This document shows, one piece after another, positions 25,446 through 38,000 of a stretch of 64,000 nt of DNA. The notes beneath the pieces are model-generated. The model was not told the DNA's origin. It was given only the letters and a program-made list of their open reading frames with translations, and made no database searches. Position numbers and translations under genes: made by a program. The stretch's first letter is position 1. Each line of letters starts with the position of its first letter. Origin of the DNA: Pseudomonas frederiksbergensis (GTDB lineage: Bacteria; Pseudomonadota; Gammaproteobacteria; Pseudomonadales; Pseudomonadaceae); the NCBI RefSeq assembly GCF_003732665.1, contig NZ_MOBP01000022.1, positions 124,001-188,000 of the forward strand, given 5' to 3'.

Positions 25446-26402
25446 ATGAAAGCTCTGCAATTCGACAAAACCGGCGACCTCTCGGCCCTGCGCTTCGTTG
25501 AAGTCCCAACCCCCGTTGCCGGCGCCGATGAAGTGCTGGTGCAGATCAAGGCCGCTGGCCTCAACCCCAGCGATGTGAAGAACGTGCTGGGGCGTTTTCC
25601 CTACACCACCTTGCCACGGATTCCCGGCCGGGATTTCGCCGGGGTGGTGGTGCAAGGCCCACAGGCGTTGATCGGCCAGGAGGTCTGGGGCACCGGCCGT
25701 GAGCTGGGTTTCTTCGCCGATGGCTCCCATGCGCAATTCGTCAAGTTGCCGGCCAATGGCGTGGCGCTGAAACCGACGCACCTGAGTTTCAGCCAGGCCG
25801 CCAGCCTCGGCGTGCCTTACACCACGGCGTGGGATGCACTGGAACGCAGCCTGGTGAAGTCCGGCACGCGCTTGTTGGTGATCGGCGGCGGCGCGGTGGG
25901 CAGTGCGGCGCTGGCGCTGGCCAAGGTGCGCGGCGCTCAGGTGCTGGCGGCGGCGCGGCGGGTGGAGCAAGTCAAGGAATTGCAGGCCCAGGGTTATCAG
26001 ACCCTGCAACTGGACAAGCCTGAAGACCTCGGCGCGCAAGTCAATTCTGTGTATGCCGGCGGCGCCGATGTGATCTTCGACACCACCGGTTTCTGGCTAC
26101 CAGCTTCGGTCCCGGCCCTGGCGCCGTTCGGCCGCATCGCCATCATCGCCGCGCCGGTGGACGGCCTCGTGCAATTGCCGGCGCTGGCGTTGTACCGCAA
26201 GGGTGGTTCGGTGGTGGGGATCAATTCGCTGCTGTACGGCGTTCAAGCCTGTGCCGCGATGCTGGATCAGTTTGGCCAGTTCTTCGATCAGGGCTTGTTG
26301 CCGTTGCCGGAAGGGTTGGTGGAATCGCCATTGGCTGAAGGGCTGGAGCGTTATGCCGAGGTGAATGCGGGCGGTGGTGACAAGGTGATTTTGTTGCCAT
26401 AA
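25446..26402 (+). CDS. Quinone-oxidoreductase-like medium-chain dehydrogenase
   Basis: A 318-residue zinc-free member of the MDR superfamily that uses NAD(P)H. The GroES-like N-terminal part includes KAAGLNPSDVKNVLGRFP and PGRDFAGVV; the Rossmann fold includes LLVIGGGAVGSAALALAK near residue 140. No structural zinc cysteine cluster is seen, as in quinone oxidoreductases. The substrate is unknown. It follows the XapX gene. Confidence 0.88.
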   Translation: MKALQFDKTGDLSALRFVEVPTPVAGADEVLVQIKAAGLNPSDVKNVLGRFPYTTLPRIPGRDFAGVVVQGPQALIGQEVWGTGRELGFFADGSHAQFVKLPANGVALKPTHLSFSQAASLGVPYTTAWDALERSLVKSGTRLLVIGGGAVGSAALALAKVRGAQVLAAARRVEQVKELQAQGYQTLQLDKPEDLGAQVNSVYAGGADVIFDTTGFWLPASVPALAPFGRIAIIAAPVDGLVQLPALALYRKGGSVVGINSLLYGVQACAAMLDQFGQFFDQGLLPLPEGLVESPLAEGLERYAEVNAGGGDKVILLP

Positions 26403-26411
26403 CGCAAGACT

Positions 26412-26506
26412 AATGTGGGAGCGGGCTTGCTCGCGAAAGCGCTGGGTCAGTCAACAGAGATGTTGAATGTGCCGGCCCCTTCGCGAGCAAGCCCGCTCCC
26501 ACAGGG
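26412..26506. repeat. REPIN
   Basis: Inverted pair of TGTGGGAGCGGGCTTGCTCG cores enclosing GTCAACAGAGATGTTGAATG, between convergent genes. Confidence 0.9.
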
Positions 26507-26521
26507 TTTTGGGTTTTCAGG

Positions 26522-27556
26522 TCAGGCCTCGGGAACACCTTTTTCCCAAGCCGACCAATTCTTCAAGATGTCCTGCACCAACGGATTGCCGGTGCGATAC
26601 AGATTCTCCAGCGCCGGCACAAACCCACCCTGGTCCGCATATTTGAGCAGGTTATCCACCTCGCTCTGCCCCGGCGCCGGGCGGTCGAAGTCGGAGCCGG
26701 CGCGCACCACCGCCAGGCGTTGCACGTCCACCAGACCTTCACGACTGGCCCGCAGCAGCGCTTCGTAGGTGGAGTTGTCTTCCTGCTGGGTGGTGCAGTA
26801 CTCGCCTTTGTTGTCCGTCAGCAGTTTGGTCCAGACTTCCGCACGCTCGCTCAGGCGAGTGCCGGAGAACCAGGTATTGCCCGCCGCTGTGTCGCATTGG
26901 GTCACCACCGGCGGCTGGTTGGCCGGGGCCGACGGGTATTTCATGCGCCAGGCCGCCGATTCCTTGCTCTCGGCCAGCTCGACTTTATGCGAAAGCGCAA
27001 ACGCCTTGGCCTGCAATTTCGGGTTGAGTTCGAAGACCTCAGTCTTGTAGTCCAACGGCGGTTTTTCGTTCGGGCCTTTGGTGTTGATGCCGATGTAGCC
27101 GGTCGGCCAGTCTTTCGGTGCGTCCCGGGAATCGATCTCCCATTGGGTGCCGAATTCCACCAGGTAATGCGCCCACGCGGCGGTGCCGATGGTCCCGTGT
27201 TTCGGGCTGATGCCGGCGATCCCGGCGATCAGGAAATAGCTTTTACGCAGGTCGAATTTCGACGACAGCGCCAGAGCCAAAGTCGAGGCCGCAGCGTTGG
27301 TCTGGCCCATGCCGGTGACCATCAGGCACACCTGCTGCGCGTTGCAGCGAACGGTCGGGTACTCGGCGGACAGGCCCGGTACGCGAATTTCCTGCTTGAG
27401 TTCCAGGCGATCGATCCAGTTCTGCGCCTCGGGGGCGAACATGGTGATCAGCATCACTTTCGGCTGGATCGGTTTTTCAATCGCCCACGCGGTGGAAGCG
27501 AGCAGGGTGCCGCAGGCCAAACCTACGGATAACGAAAGACGCGTCATTGCTTTCAT
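26522..27556 (-). CDS. Purine nucleoside permease (NUP family)
   Basis: A 344-residue exported protein of the NUP family, linked to nucleoside uptake in fungi and bacteria. Signal peptide MKAMTRLSLSVGLACGTLLASTAWA; then PKVMLITMFAPEAQNW, CLMVTGMGQTNAAAS and FLIAGIAGISPKHGTIGTAAWA, which resemble nucleoside-phosphorylase-like folds. The ATG at 27556 has a textbook AAGGAG. It lies nine bases after the Tsx-like porin gene on the same strand, so outer-membrane entry and periplasmic handling of nucleosides are probably coupled. Confidence 0.88.
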   Translation of the reverse strand: MKAMTRLSLSVGLACGTLLASTAWAIEKPIQPKVMLITMFAPEAQNWIDRLELKQEIRVPGLSAEYPTVRCNAQQVCLMVTGMGQTNAAASTLALALSSKFDLRKSYFLIAGIAGISPKHGTIGTAAWAHYLVEFGTQWEIDSRDAPKDWPTGYIGINTKGPNEKPPLDYKTEVFELNPKLQAKAFALSHKVELAESKESAAWRMKYPSAPANQPPVVTQCDTAAGNTWFSGTRLSERAEVWTKLLTDNKGEYCTTQQEDNSTYEALLRASREGLVDVQRLAVVRAGSDFDRPAPGQSEVDNLLKYADQGGFVPALENLYRTGNPLVQDILKNWSAWEKGVPEA

Positions 27557-27565
27557 AAGATCTCC

Positions 27566-28522
27566 TTAGAACTGATAACCGATGCCGGCGTAGTAACCCC
27601 AGCCGTTGGAGCGGGCTTTGAAGTCGCCATCGCCGAAATTCAACTCGCTGCCATCCTCCCAGTTGCCGCCGTTGTGGAAATAACGGCCGACCAGGGTGAA
27701 GCGCAGATGGGTAAACGAGTAGAGCAACACGTTGGTGGCCACGGTGGCGTTGGCGGTGCGGGCCGGGTTGTCCTTGTGCAGGTCCGAACCGAAATCGAAG
27801 TTGGTAAAGCCGATGTAGGTCAGCGACGCGCCGTTGCTGAAGCTGCTGATGGGCACGATGTATTTCAACTGGGCGCGGTAGCCGTCCCAGGAATACTCGT
27901 TGCTGGCACCGTAGTTTTCCCACTGGTAGCGACCGTAGAAGTTGGCCGACAGGTTGACCCGCGAGTGGGTGTCGATGTCGGTGCCCAGGCCGCTGTACAA
28001 GGTGTTGGCGCGATTGCGGGTGTTGCTGCCGTGGTCGTAGATCCAGTCGAACGCCACGTACCATTCCTTGAACGGCCCCACGGCCAGGCTGCGACCGGCC
28101 AGATAGTCGATGGAGATCCGCGGTTCGTGCTCCATGAACAGCGGCGAACCGTGGTCCCACGCGCCTTTGTCATGGCTGTTGCCGATGTCGAAGATTTTCG
28201 GGATGTCGACATAGCCGTACAACTCGAACGGTCCCTTGCGACCGAAGTACTCGTATTCCAGGTACACATCGTCGGCCGGTTGCGGGCCGAAACTGATGTC
28301 CTTGCTGCCGATGACCGTCAGGTCCTGGTTGAACCAGTCCGACAGGTACGCGCCTTTTTTCGGTGGGTTGGCTTCCGGGCTGAGTGCTTCGCCCTGGGCT
28401 GACTCTTCGGGGAGGACGGGTTGCGCCAAAACGGTGCTGCTGAGTAGTCCTGTAACGCTGGCCAGTAGCAAAGAAACAGCAAAGGTGCGCGAGCAAGTCA
28501 CGCGGCTGGACGTGCGAAGCAT
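27566..28522 (-). CDS. Tsx-like nucleoside-specific outer-membrane channel
   Basis: A 318-residue outer-membrane beta-barrel with a signal peptide (ending near LSSTVLAQP). Family stretches of Tsx/OmpK-type channels are present: YLSDWFNQDLTVIGS, FELYGYVDIPKIF, FMEHEPRISIDYLAGR, and the C-terminal aromatic signature GWGYYAGIGYQF. The ATG at 28522 follows AAGGGA; the frame remains open upstream but contains no better start. It is the first gene of a two-gene operon with the NUP permease and has a PurR-like palindrome about 85 bases upstream. Confidence 0.88.
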   Translation of the reverse strand: MLRTSSRVTCSRTFAVSLLLASVTGLLSSTVLAQPVLPEESAQGEALSPEANPPKKGAYLSDWFNQDLTVIGSKDISFGPQPADDVYLEYEYFGRKGPFELYGYVDIPKIFDIGNSHDKGAWDHGSPLFMEHEPRISIDYLAGRSLAVGPFKEWYVAFDWIYDHGSNTRNRANTLYSGLGTDIDTHSRVNLSANFYGRYQWENYGASNEYSWDGYRAQLKYIVPISSFSNGASLTYIGFTNFDFGSDLHKDNPARTANATVATNVLLYSFTHLRFTLVGRYFHNGGNWEDGSELNFGDGDFKARSNGWGYYAGIGYQF

Positions 28523-28604
28523 TGAAAGTCCCTTTTCGTGCGGATCGAAGGCCCGGTTTTTCGGGCTTGCGCAGTTAGGTTGCGAAAAAGCCGTTATCGG
28601 CGAC

Positions 28605-28620
28605 TCGCAAACGTTTGCAC
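28605..28620. promoter_or_regulatory. PurR/LacI-type operator upstream of the nucleoside uptake operon
   Basis: GCAAACGTTTGC at 28607-28618 is a perfect 12-base CG-centred palindrome. Extended to 16 bases it matches 13 of 16 positions of the enterobacterial PurR box. Its position before a nucleoside channel/permease operon fits repression by a purine- or nucleoside-sensing LacI-family regulator (inference). Confidence 0.6.
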
Positions 28621-28720
28621 ATCCCATACCAATTGTTTCAATCGCATGAAAATCCGAAGAAATCGGTGGTTTTACTGTCCTTTTGATCAGGTAATGCGAT
28701 TGCCCATACAACGCTGATCC

Positions 28721-28815
28721 CCTGTGGGAGCGGGCTTGCTCGCGAAAGCGGTATGTCAGTCAATGATGATGTCAACTGATCCACCGCCTTCGCGAGCAAG
28801 CCCGCTCCCACAGGG
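28721..28815. repeat. REPIN
   Basis: Inverted REP pair enclosing GTCAGTCAATGATGATGTCA in the 494 bp gap between the divergent Tsx-like and autotransporter genes. The rest of the gap holds the PurR-like palindrome on one side and, on the other, an AT-rich stretch with TTAATGCTAATTAA at 28835. Confidence 0.9.
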
Positions 28816-29016
28816 GTTGCGCCCGAAAGTATTAATGCTAATTAACCCGCGCGCATACCTGCCCCAGCACGGGGCATCAACTAACGTGTGTCCAGACTGA
28901 AATGGTTTTGTACAGCGTCGTAGTCTTGATATGCGTGTCGTTGTATCCAGGGCCAAGGGTGGCCGCTGCTACGCGCCTTTCAAGGAAGAAGGTTTACCCA
29001 CGTAAAGGAATTGCCC

Positions 29017-32000
29017 GTGGACTTGAGATCCGTCATCACTCCGATTTTCCGTGTTTCCCCTCTTTTTCTCGCTGTTCGCCTCGGTATGGTTGGAGTGTTC
29101 GTCGGCCTCGTCAGCCCTCAAGCCATGGCCGCTTGCACGCCCGGCAGCCCGACGGCGGGCGGGACGGTGACCTGCAGCGGCGTGCCGTCGTTGCCGCTGT
29201 TTCTCAACACCTTTTCCAGTGCGGTGAACGACCTGACGATCAACGTCGGCTCGGCGGCGCAACTGAACGCGACCCTGGGCGGGCAGGTGCTGAACCTCAC
29301 GGGTAACAACATCACGCTGAACAACTCCGGGTTGATCGACCCTGCGCTGCTCGGCGCGGTGACGGCCCTGAGCGCGGGCGCGGTGATCGGCAACGCGGGG
29401 GCCTCGGTGATGAACATCACCAACGCGGCGACCGGGATCATCCGTGGCACCGGCGACGTGCTTGGCGTCAATCTGGTCAGCCTCAACGGCATGGCACTGA
29501 ACCTCAACAACAGCGCCGGCGGCAGCACCAACATCGTCAACAACGGCACCATCGGTTCGACAGCCTTGTTGAACCTGACGCTGTTTTCCGCCGACACCCC
29601 GATCGTCGCGGCGCGGGGCGGCGCCCAGGTCAACGTGATCAACGCCGGCACCATCAACGGCCGGATGGCCTTCGAGACCTCGGCCAGCGGCAACACCTTC
29701 GTCAACTCCGGCACCATCGCCGGCGGTGTGTCGATGGGCGACGGCAGCACCAACACCTTCACCGCGATTACCGGTTCGACCATCACTGCCGGTGGCGGCA
29801 TCGGCCTGGCGCTGGGTGGGTTGATCGGCGTTAACCTGACCTTCGCACCCACCGGCCAGATTGACGGCGGCGCTGGCGGCATCAACTCGCTGATCCTGCA
29901 AAACCCGATCGGCATCGGCGGCGGCACTTCCGGGGTCGGCACTGTTTCGAGCGCCAACTACGTCAACTTCAACAACCTGACGATCAACAGCGGCACCTGG
30001 ACTCTGCAAGGTCCGTTGATCAGCGGCAGCACCACGCTCAATGGCGGTATCGCCCAGTTCAACAACAGCGCGACCTTCGGCAGCGGCGTCCTGACCGTCA
30101 ACGGCGGCGGGTTGCAGGCCAGCACCGGCGGCTTGTCGCTGAGCAACCTGATCAACGTCGGCGCCGCCGGCTTGCTGCTGCAGGGCACCAACGCCATCAC
30201 CATCGGCAACGTGATCAGCGGCAGTGGCGGCATCATCAAGAACGGCACCGGCCAACTGATTCTCAACGGCGCCAACACCTATTTGGGCAACACCACCCTC
30301 AACGGCGGCTCGGTGCAACTGGGCAATAACCAGGCGTTCAGCGCCGGCACGGTGACGTTCGGCGGCTCCACCGTGTTGCAGGCGCCGGGCACCATTACCC
30401 TGAACAACAACATGGTGCTCAACAGCGCCATCGGCACGTCCGGTGTCGGCAGCCTGACCCTGGCGGGGTTGATCAGCGGTGCGGGCGGGATTTCGAAAAA
30501 CGGCAGCGGCACCTTGGCCCTGACTGGCAACAACACCGGCTATACCGGCAGCACCGACCTCAACGCCGGGACCCTGAGCCTGGCGAATAACAATGCGCTC
30601 GGCAGCGGCTCGTTGAATGTCAACGCGGCGGCGAGCCTCAACACCACCAGCGGCGTGACCCTGAATAATTCGCTGGCGCTGAACGGCAATCTGACCGTCG
30701 TCGGCAGCAACAACCTGACCCTCAATGGCTTGATATCCGGCTCCAGCGGCCTGATCAAGAATGGCTTGTCGACCCTGACCCTGACCGGCAACAACACCTA
30801 CCTGGGCCCGACCTCGCTGAACGCCGGCGCGCTGGTCCTGGCGTCCAACACCGCGCTGGGCACTGGCGCGCTGAACGCGGCGGCCGGCACTTCCCTGGAC
30901 ACCAACCTCGCCGTGACCCTGGCCAACGCGGTCAACCTCGGCGGCAACCTGACCCTCGGCGGCACCCAAGCGCTGGGCCTGACCGGCGCCATCAACGGCG
31001 CGGGCGGGCTGATCAAGAACGGCAGCGCTGCGCTGAATCTCAGCGGCAACAACGGCTACGCCGGCAACACCACACTGAACGCCGGCACCCTGATTCTCGG
31101 CTCCAACACGGCGCTGGGCCTGGGCACCTTGAACACGGCGGCGGGCACCACACTGGATGCGAGCTCCACCGTCGCAGTGGCCAACGCGGTGAACACCACC
31201 GGTGACTTGACCCTCGGTGGCACCGCCAACCTGACCCTCGGTGGCGTGGTCGGCGGCACGGGCGGGCTGATCAAGAACGGCGCGGCCAACCTGACCCTCA
31301 ACGGCGCCAACACCTTCCTCGGCAACACCACCCTGAACGCGGGCACCCTGACCGTGGGCAACGTCAATGCCTTGAGCGGCGGTGTGCTGACCGTGGCCGG
31401 TTCTTCGACGCTGGACAGCAGCGCCGGTGTCGCCATCGCCAACAACATTGCGCTAAACGCTGACCTGAGCGTCGGCGGCACCAACCAACTGACCCTCGAC
31501 GGCGTGCTCAGCGGCACCAACCAGTTGATCAAAAACGGCGCGGCCAACCTGGCGCTTAACGGCGTCAACACCTTCGCCGGCGGCACCACCCTGAATGCCG
31601 GCAGCATCACCGTCGGCAATGCCGACGCACTGAGCACCGGCGCCGTGACCGTGGGCGGCGCAAGTACGCTCACCGGCAGCGCGGCCCTGAGCCTGAACAA
31701 CGCGATCAACCTCAACGCCAACCTGACCACCGGCGGCGCCAATGCCCTGACCCTCGGCGGCGTCGTCGGCGGCCTGGGCGGGCTGATCAAAACCGGCGCG
31801 TCCAGCCTGACCCTCACCGGCGCCAACACCTATTCCGGCACCACCGCGCTGAACGCCGGCACCTTGATCGTCGGTTCGAACACCGCAATTGGTAGCGGCG
31901 CGTTGAACGCGTCCGGCGGCACCACCCTCGATGCGAGCACCGCCACCACCCTGGCCAACGCGGTCAACCTGGGCGGCAACCTGACCCTCGGCGGCACCAA

Positions 32001-35000
32001 CGCGCTGATCCTCAACGGTGCCGTCAGCGGTATCGGCGGCTTGATCAAAAACGGCGCGGCCGACCTGACCCTCAACCACGCCAACAACTACCTCGGTTCC
32101 ACGGCGCTGAACAACGGCACGCTGATCGTCGGTGCCAGCGGCGCCTTGGGTGCCGGTGTGTTGAACGCGGCGGCCAACACCACCCTGGACAGCAACACCG
32201 CCGTGAGCCTGAGCAATCAGGTGAACCTGGCCGGTGCTTTCAACGTCGGCGCCACGGCGGACCTGACCCTGACCGGGCTGGTCAACGGTGCGGGCAGCCT
32301 GGTGAAAAACGGTGCCTCTAACCTGATCCTCAACGGCGCCAACGGCTTCCTCGGCGGCACCACCCTGAACGCCGGCACCTTGACCGTCGGCAATGGCTCG
32401 GCACTCGGCCTCGGCGGTTTGACCGTCGGCGGCGCGGCCACCCTGGACAGCAACGCTCCGGTCAGCCTGGGCAACAACGTAGCGCTGAATGCCGACCTGA
32501 CCGTCGGCGGCACCTCGAACCTGACATTGGGCGGCGTCGTCAGCGGCACCAATCAGCTGATCAAAAATGGCGCGGGCAACCTGACCCTCAATGGCGTCAA
32601 CACTTATCAAGGCAACACCACCCTGAATGCCGGCAGCCTGACCTTGGGTAACGGTGCGGCGCTGGGCACTGGCGCGTTGATCGTCGGCGGTACTTCGACT
32701 CTGGACAACAGCGCAGCCTTCAGCGTGGCCAACGCCGTGACCCTGAACGCTGATCTGAACGTGGCGGGCAACAACAACCTGAACCTCGCCGGCGTCATCG
32801 ATGGCGCCGCTGCGCTGAATAAAAACGGTCTGTCCGACCTGACCCTGAGTGGCAACAACAGCTTCACCGGGGCCTTGAACATTTTGTCCGGCAGCGTCAC
32901 CGCCGCCAGCACCGGGGCGCTGGGCAACACCTCCGGCGCCAACGTCAGCGCCGGCGCCAGCCTCAACCTGGGCACCGACGCCAGCCTGGCCGGCCTCAGC
33001 GGCAGTGGTGATGTGCTGATCGGTTCGGGCAACACCTTGTCGGTAGGCGGCGTCAATACCACCAGCACCTTCGACGGCGGCCTGTCCGGCCCGGGCGGCC
33101 TGGCCAAAGTCGGCACCGGCACCCTCAACCTTACCGGTATCAACGGACTCACCGGCGACACCGCAGTCAACGGCGGCACCCTGGACCTCAGCGGTTCTCT
33201 GGGCAGTGCCAACGTCAACGTCAACAGTGGCGCGACCCTGACCGGCACCGGCTCGATATTGGGCGCGTTGAACGTGGCCAACGGCGGGCACCTGGGCCTG
33301 AGCAGCGGCAACACCTTGTCGGTGGGTTCGCTGGCCTTGAACAGCGCTTCGAATATGGACGTCGCCCTCGGCACACCGTCCACCAATTCGCTGCTGAACA
33401 TCGGCGGCAACCTGACCCTGGACGGCTTGCTCAACGTCAGTGATGCCGGTGGTTTCGGTGTCGGTGTGTATCGCCTGATCAACTACACCGGCAGCCTGCT
33501 GAACCTGGGCATGAACGTCGGCGCGACCCCGATCGGCTACAGCCTGGCGGACCTGGCGCTGCAAACCTCGGTCGGCAACCAGATCAACCTGCTGGTGACC
33601 GCGCCTAACGCGAACCTGCGTTTCTGGGATGGCAGCCAGACCATACCGAACGGTTCGGTGGACGGCGGCAACGGCACCTGGAGTGCCGGCAGCACCAACT
33701 GGACTTCGGTCGATGGCTTGACCAATCAGACCTGGGCCAGTGATTTCGCGATCTTCCAGGGCACGGCGGGCAACGTGACGGTGCTCGGTCCGCAGACCTT
33801 CACCGGTATGCAGTTCGTCACCGACGGCTACAACCTGTTGACCGGCGCGGCGGGCAAACTCACCGCCGTCAATGGCACCAGCGGCAACACGGCGATCCGG
33901 GTTGATCCGGGTTCGACGGCGACCATCAGCGTCGCTATCGACGGCGCCGGCACCCTGGCCAAACTCGACAGCGGCACCCTGGTGCTCAACGGCGCCAACA
34001 GCTACACCGGCGGCACTTTGCTCAATGGCGGCACACTCGTTGTGGGCAGCAACACGGCGCTGGGCAGCGGTGTGCTGACCACCGCTGCGGGCACTACTCT
34101 GGACAGCAACGTCGCCGTCACTCTGGGCAATGCCGTCGATCTGGCGAGTAACCTGAATATTGGTGGCAGCAATGCCCTGACCCTTAACGGCGCGATCAGC
34201 GGCGTCGGCGGTCTGGTCAAGGCTGGCGGGTCCAACCTGATCCTCGGCGGCAATAACAGCTTCCTCGGCCCGGTGAGCCTGCTTTCCGGTGGCCTGGTGC
34301 TGGCCTCCGACTCGGCCCTCGGCGCCGGTGCGCTAAATGCCGCCAACGCCACGACACTGGATGCCGCGACAGCGGTCACCGTCGGCAACGTGATCAACCT
34401 GGCGGGCAACCTTACCGTCGCTGGCACCGCTGACCTGACCCTCGCCGGCGCCGTCAACGGTGCCGGTAGCCTGAGCAAAACCGGCGCGGCGAATCTGGTG
34501 CTCAATGGCGCCAACGGCTTCCTCGGCGGTGTCGACCTGAACGCCGGGACCCTGACAGTCGGCAATGCTTCAGGCCTGGGCCTGGGTAACCTGACCGTGA
34601 GTGGCGCCTCGACGCTGGACAACAACACGGTGCTGAGCCTGGCCAATAACGTTGGCCTGAACGCCAGCGTGGCGGTGGGCGGCAGCAATGACCTGACCCT
34701 GGGCGGCGTGATCAGCGGCGCGGGCGGCCTGAGCAAGAATGGCGCGGCCAACCTGACCCTCAACGGCGTCAACGTTTATCAGGGCGATACGACCCTCAAC
34801 GCCGGCACCCTGACCCTCGGCAACGCGGCGGCACTGGGCTCGGGCGCCTTGACCGTCGCCGGCGCTTCGACCCTGGATAACAGCTCGGCGCTCAGCCTGG
34901 CCAATAACGTCAACGTCAACGCCGCGCTGAATGTGGCCGGTGTGAATTACCTGACCCTGACCGGCGTCGTCGCCGGTGCCGGCACCCTGGACAAAAACGG

Positions 35001-38000
35001 CGCGGCGGACCTGACCCTCAGCGGCAACAATACCTTCAGCGGCACCTTCAACGTGCTTGGCGGCAGCTTGAGCACCACCAGCGCCACGGCCCTGGGCAGC
35101 AACGCCGGGGTCAATCTGGGGGCCGGCACCAGCCTTAACCTCGGCGCCTCCGGCAGCCTCGCCAGCCTGACCGGCACCGGCACGGCGCTGTTCGGCGTCG
35201 GCAATACGCTGAGCCTCGGCGGCAACAATGCCAGCAGCACCTTTGACGGTGTGCTCGACGGCAGCGGTTCGCTCGATAAACTCGGCAGCGGCACCTTCAA
35301 CCTCACCGGCATCAACAGCCTGACCGGCGACACCAGCATCAACGGCGGCACCCTGAATGTCAGCGGCTCCCTGGCCAGCGCCAACGTTGCGGTCAATAAC
35401 GGCGGCACATTGGCTGGCAGCGGCAGCCTGCTTGGCGCGGTGAATGTCGCCGATGGCGGTCACGTTGCACTGGCGACCGGCAGCACGCTGTCGGTGGGCT
35501 CCCTGGCCTTGAGCGGCAACTCCAACCTCGACGTCGGGCTTGGTGCGCCGGTGTCCGGTGGCGGCAATGCGCTGATCAATGTCGGTGGCAACCTGACCCT
35601 CGACGGCACCTTGAACGTCAGCGACATCGGCGGTTTCGGCAGCGGTGTGTATCGCATCATCAACTACACAGGGGCCTTGACCGACAACGGCCTGCTGATC
35701 GGCAGCGTGCCGGGCAGCGTGACGCCGGGCAATCTGCAAGTGCAGACCGCCGTGGGTAGCCAGGTCAACCTGCTGGTCACCGCACCGGGCACCACCGTGC
35801 AGTTCTGGGACGGCACGCAAGCGGTCGGCAACGGCGCCATCGATGGTGGCAGCGGCACCTGGGGCAGTGGCAACACCAACTGGACCAATGTCGACGGCAC
35901 GGTCAATCTGGGCTGGGCCAACAGCTTCGCGGTCTTTCAGGGCACAGCGGGTACGGTGACGGTCAACGGCGCGCAAAGCATCACCGGCATGCAGTTCGTC
36001 ACCGACGGCTACAGCCTGGTGAACGGCACGTCGGGCGCACTGAATCTGGTTAACGGTGGCTTGGGCAACGCAACGTTCCGTGTCGATCCGAACAGCACCG
36101 CGACCATCGGCGTGGCAATCAACGGCGCCGGCACCCTGGGCAAATACGACACCGGCACTCTGGTGCTCAACGGCGCCAACGGTTACACCGGCGGCACCGC
36201 GCTGAACGGCGGCACGTTGGTCGTGGGCAACAACGCGGCGCTGGGCAGCGGTGCACTCACCGCCGCCAACGGCACCACCCTGGACAGCAACACCGCCGTC
36301 AGCCTGGCTAACGCGGTGGTGTTGAACGGCGGCATGAGCGTCGCCGGTTCCAACGCACTGACCCTCGATGGCGTCGTCAGCGGCACCGGCAGCCTGATCA
36401 AGAATGGCGCTTCGAGCCTGACCCTCAACGGCAGCAACACTTACTCCGGTGGCACCCAGTTGAATGCCGGCTCGCTGGTCCTCGGCAACAACAGCGCCAT
36501 CGGCACCGGCGCACTTGGCGTCGGTGGCAGCGCGCAACTGGACAGCACCGCAGCCCTGCAACTGGCTAACGCCATCAACCTGAGCGGCGAGTTGACCCTG
36601 GCCGCCACCCAGGCCACCACCCTCAGCGGCATCATCGCCGGCACCGGCAGCCTGGTGAAAAACGGCAACGGTGCGTTGCTCCTCAGCGGCACCAACACCT
36701 ACAGCGGCGGCACCACCCTCAACGCCGGCAGCACCCGCGGCAACACCACCAGCCTGCAAGGCGCGATCCTCAACAACGCGGCGCTGACCTTCGAGCAAAC
36801 CAACGACGGCAGCTACACCGGTAACCTCACCGGCAGCGGTACGCTGACCAAAAACGGCACCGGCCAATTGTTGCTGACCGGCACCAACGGCCTCACCGGC
36901 GATACCAACGTCCAGGCCGGCGCGTTGCTGGTCAACGGCACGCTCAACAGCGCCAATGTGAACGTGGCGAGCGGGGCGACACTCGGCGGCAGCGGCCAAC
37001 TCGCGGGCGCCGTGCAACTGGCCAGCGGTGCAACCCTGGTCGGCGGCGGCAGCACCACGCCGTTGTCGGTCGGCTCCCTGGCCTTGTCGTCGGGCACCGA
37101 TCTGGACTTCAGCCTCGGCTCGGCGACCAGTACCTCCAACGTGGTTAACGTCGCCGGTAACCTGACCCTCGACGGCACGTTGAACGTCACCAATGCCGGC
37201 GGCTTCGGCACCGGCGTCTATCAACTGTTCCGCTACGGCGGCGACCTGACCGACAACGGTCTGACCTACGGCACCTTGCCCGGCGGTGTATTGCCGGCGA
37301 GCCTGACCCTGCAAACCGCACTGGCCAATCAGGTCAACCTGCTGGTGCAAAGCAGTGCGGGTGAAGCGCAGTTCTGGAACGGCAGCAAAACCAACGCTGA
37401 CGGGACGATCAGTGGCGGCGACGGTATCTGGGGCTCGGGCACCAACTGGACGGACGCCGGTGGTACGGCGAGCCAGGGCTCGGCCCGTCGGTTCGCGATA
37501 TTTGGCGGGCAGGGCGGCACCGTGACGGTGGTCGGTAACCAGGGCTTCACCGGATTACAGGTTCTCGACAGTGGGTATCGCCTAGTTGCCGGCACGGACG
37601 GCAGTCTGTCTCCGACCGACACCGCCGATGGCACCCTGGCCGCGGTGCGGATCAACGGCGGCGTGACCACACAAATCTCGGCACCGTTGGTGGGTACGGG
37701 CGGGATCGAAAAACTCGACGCCGGCACCCTGGTGCTCAGTGGCGCCAACACCTACAGCGGCGGCACCACGGTCAGTGGCGGTACGCTGGTCGGCAACACC
37801 ACCAGTCTGCAAGGTCGCATCCTCAACAATGCGCGGGTGCTGTTTGCCCAGACTGGCAACGGGGCGTTCAACGGCACCCTCAGTGGCACCGGTGATCTGG
37901 TCAAACAAGGCACCGGGACGCTGCTGTTAGAGGGCGATCATCCGTTCAGCGGCACCGTTGAAGTCGAGCAGGGCCTGTTGGTGGTCGGTGATCCACCGGC

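Noticed and set aside
28834..28850. TTAATGCTAATTAA dyad upstream of the autotransporter as an operator
   Set aside because: Short and AT-rich only; no known regulator motif could be assigned.
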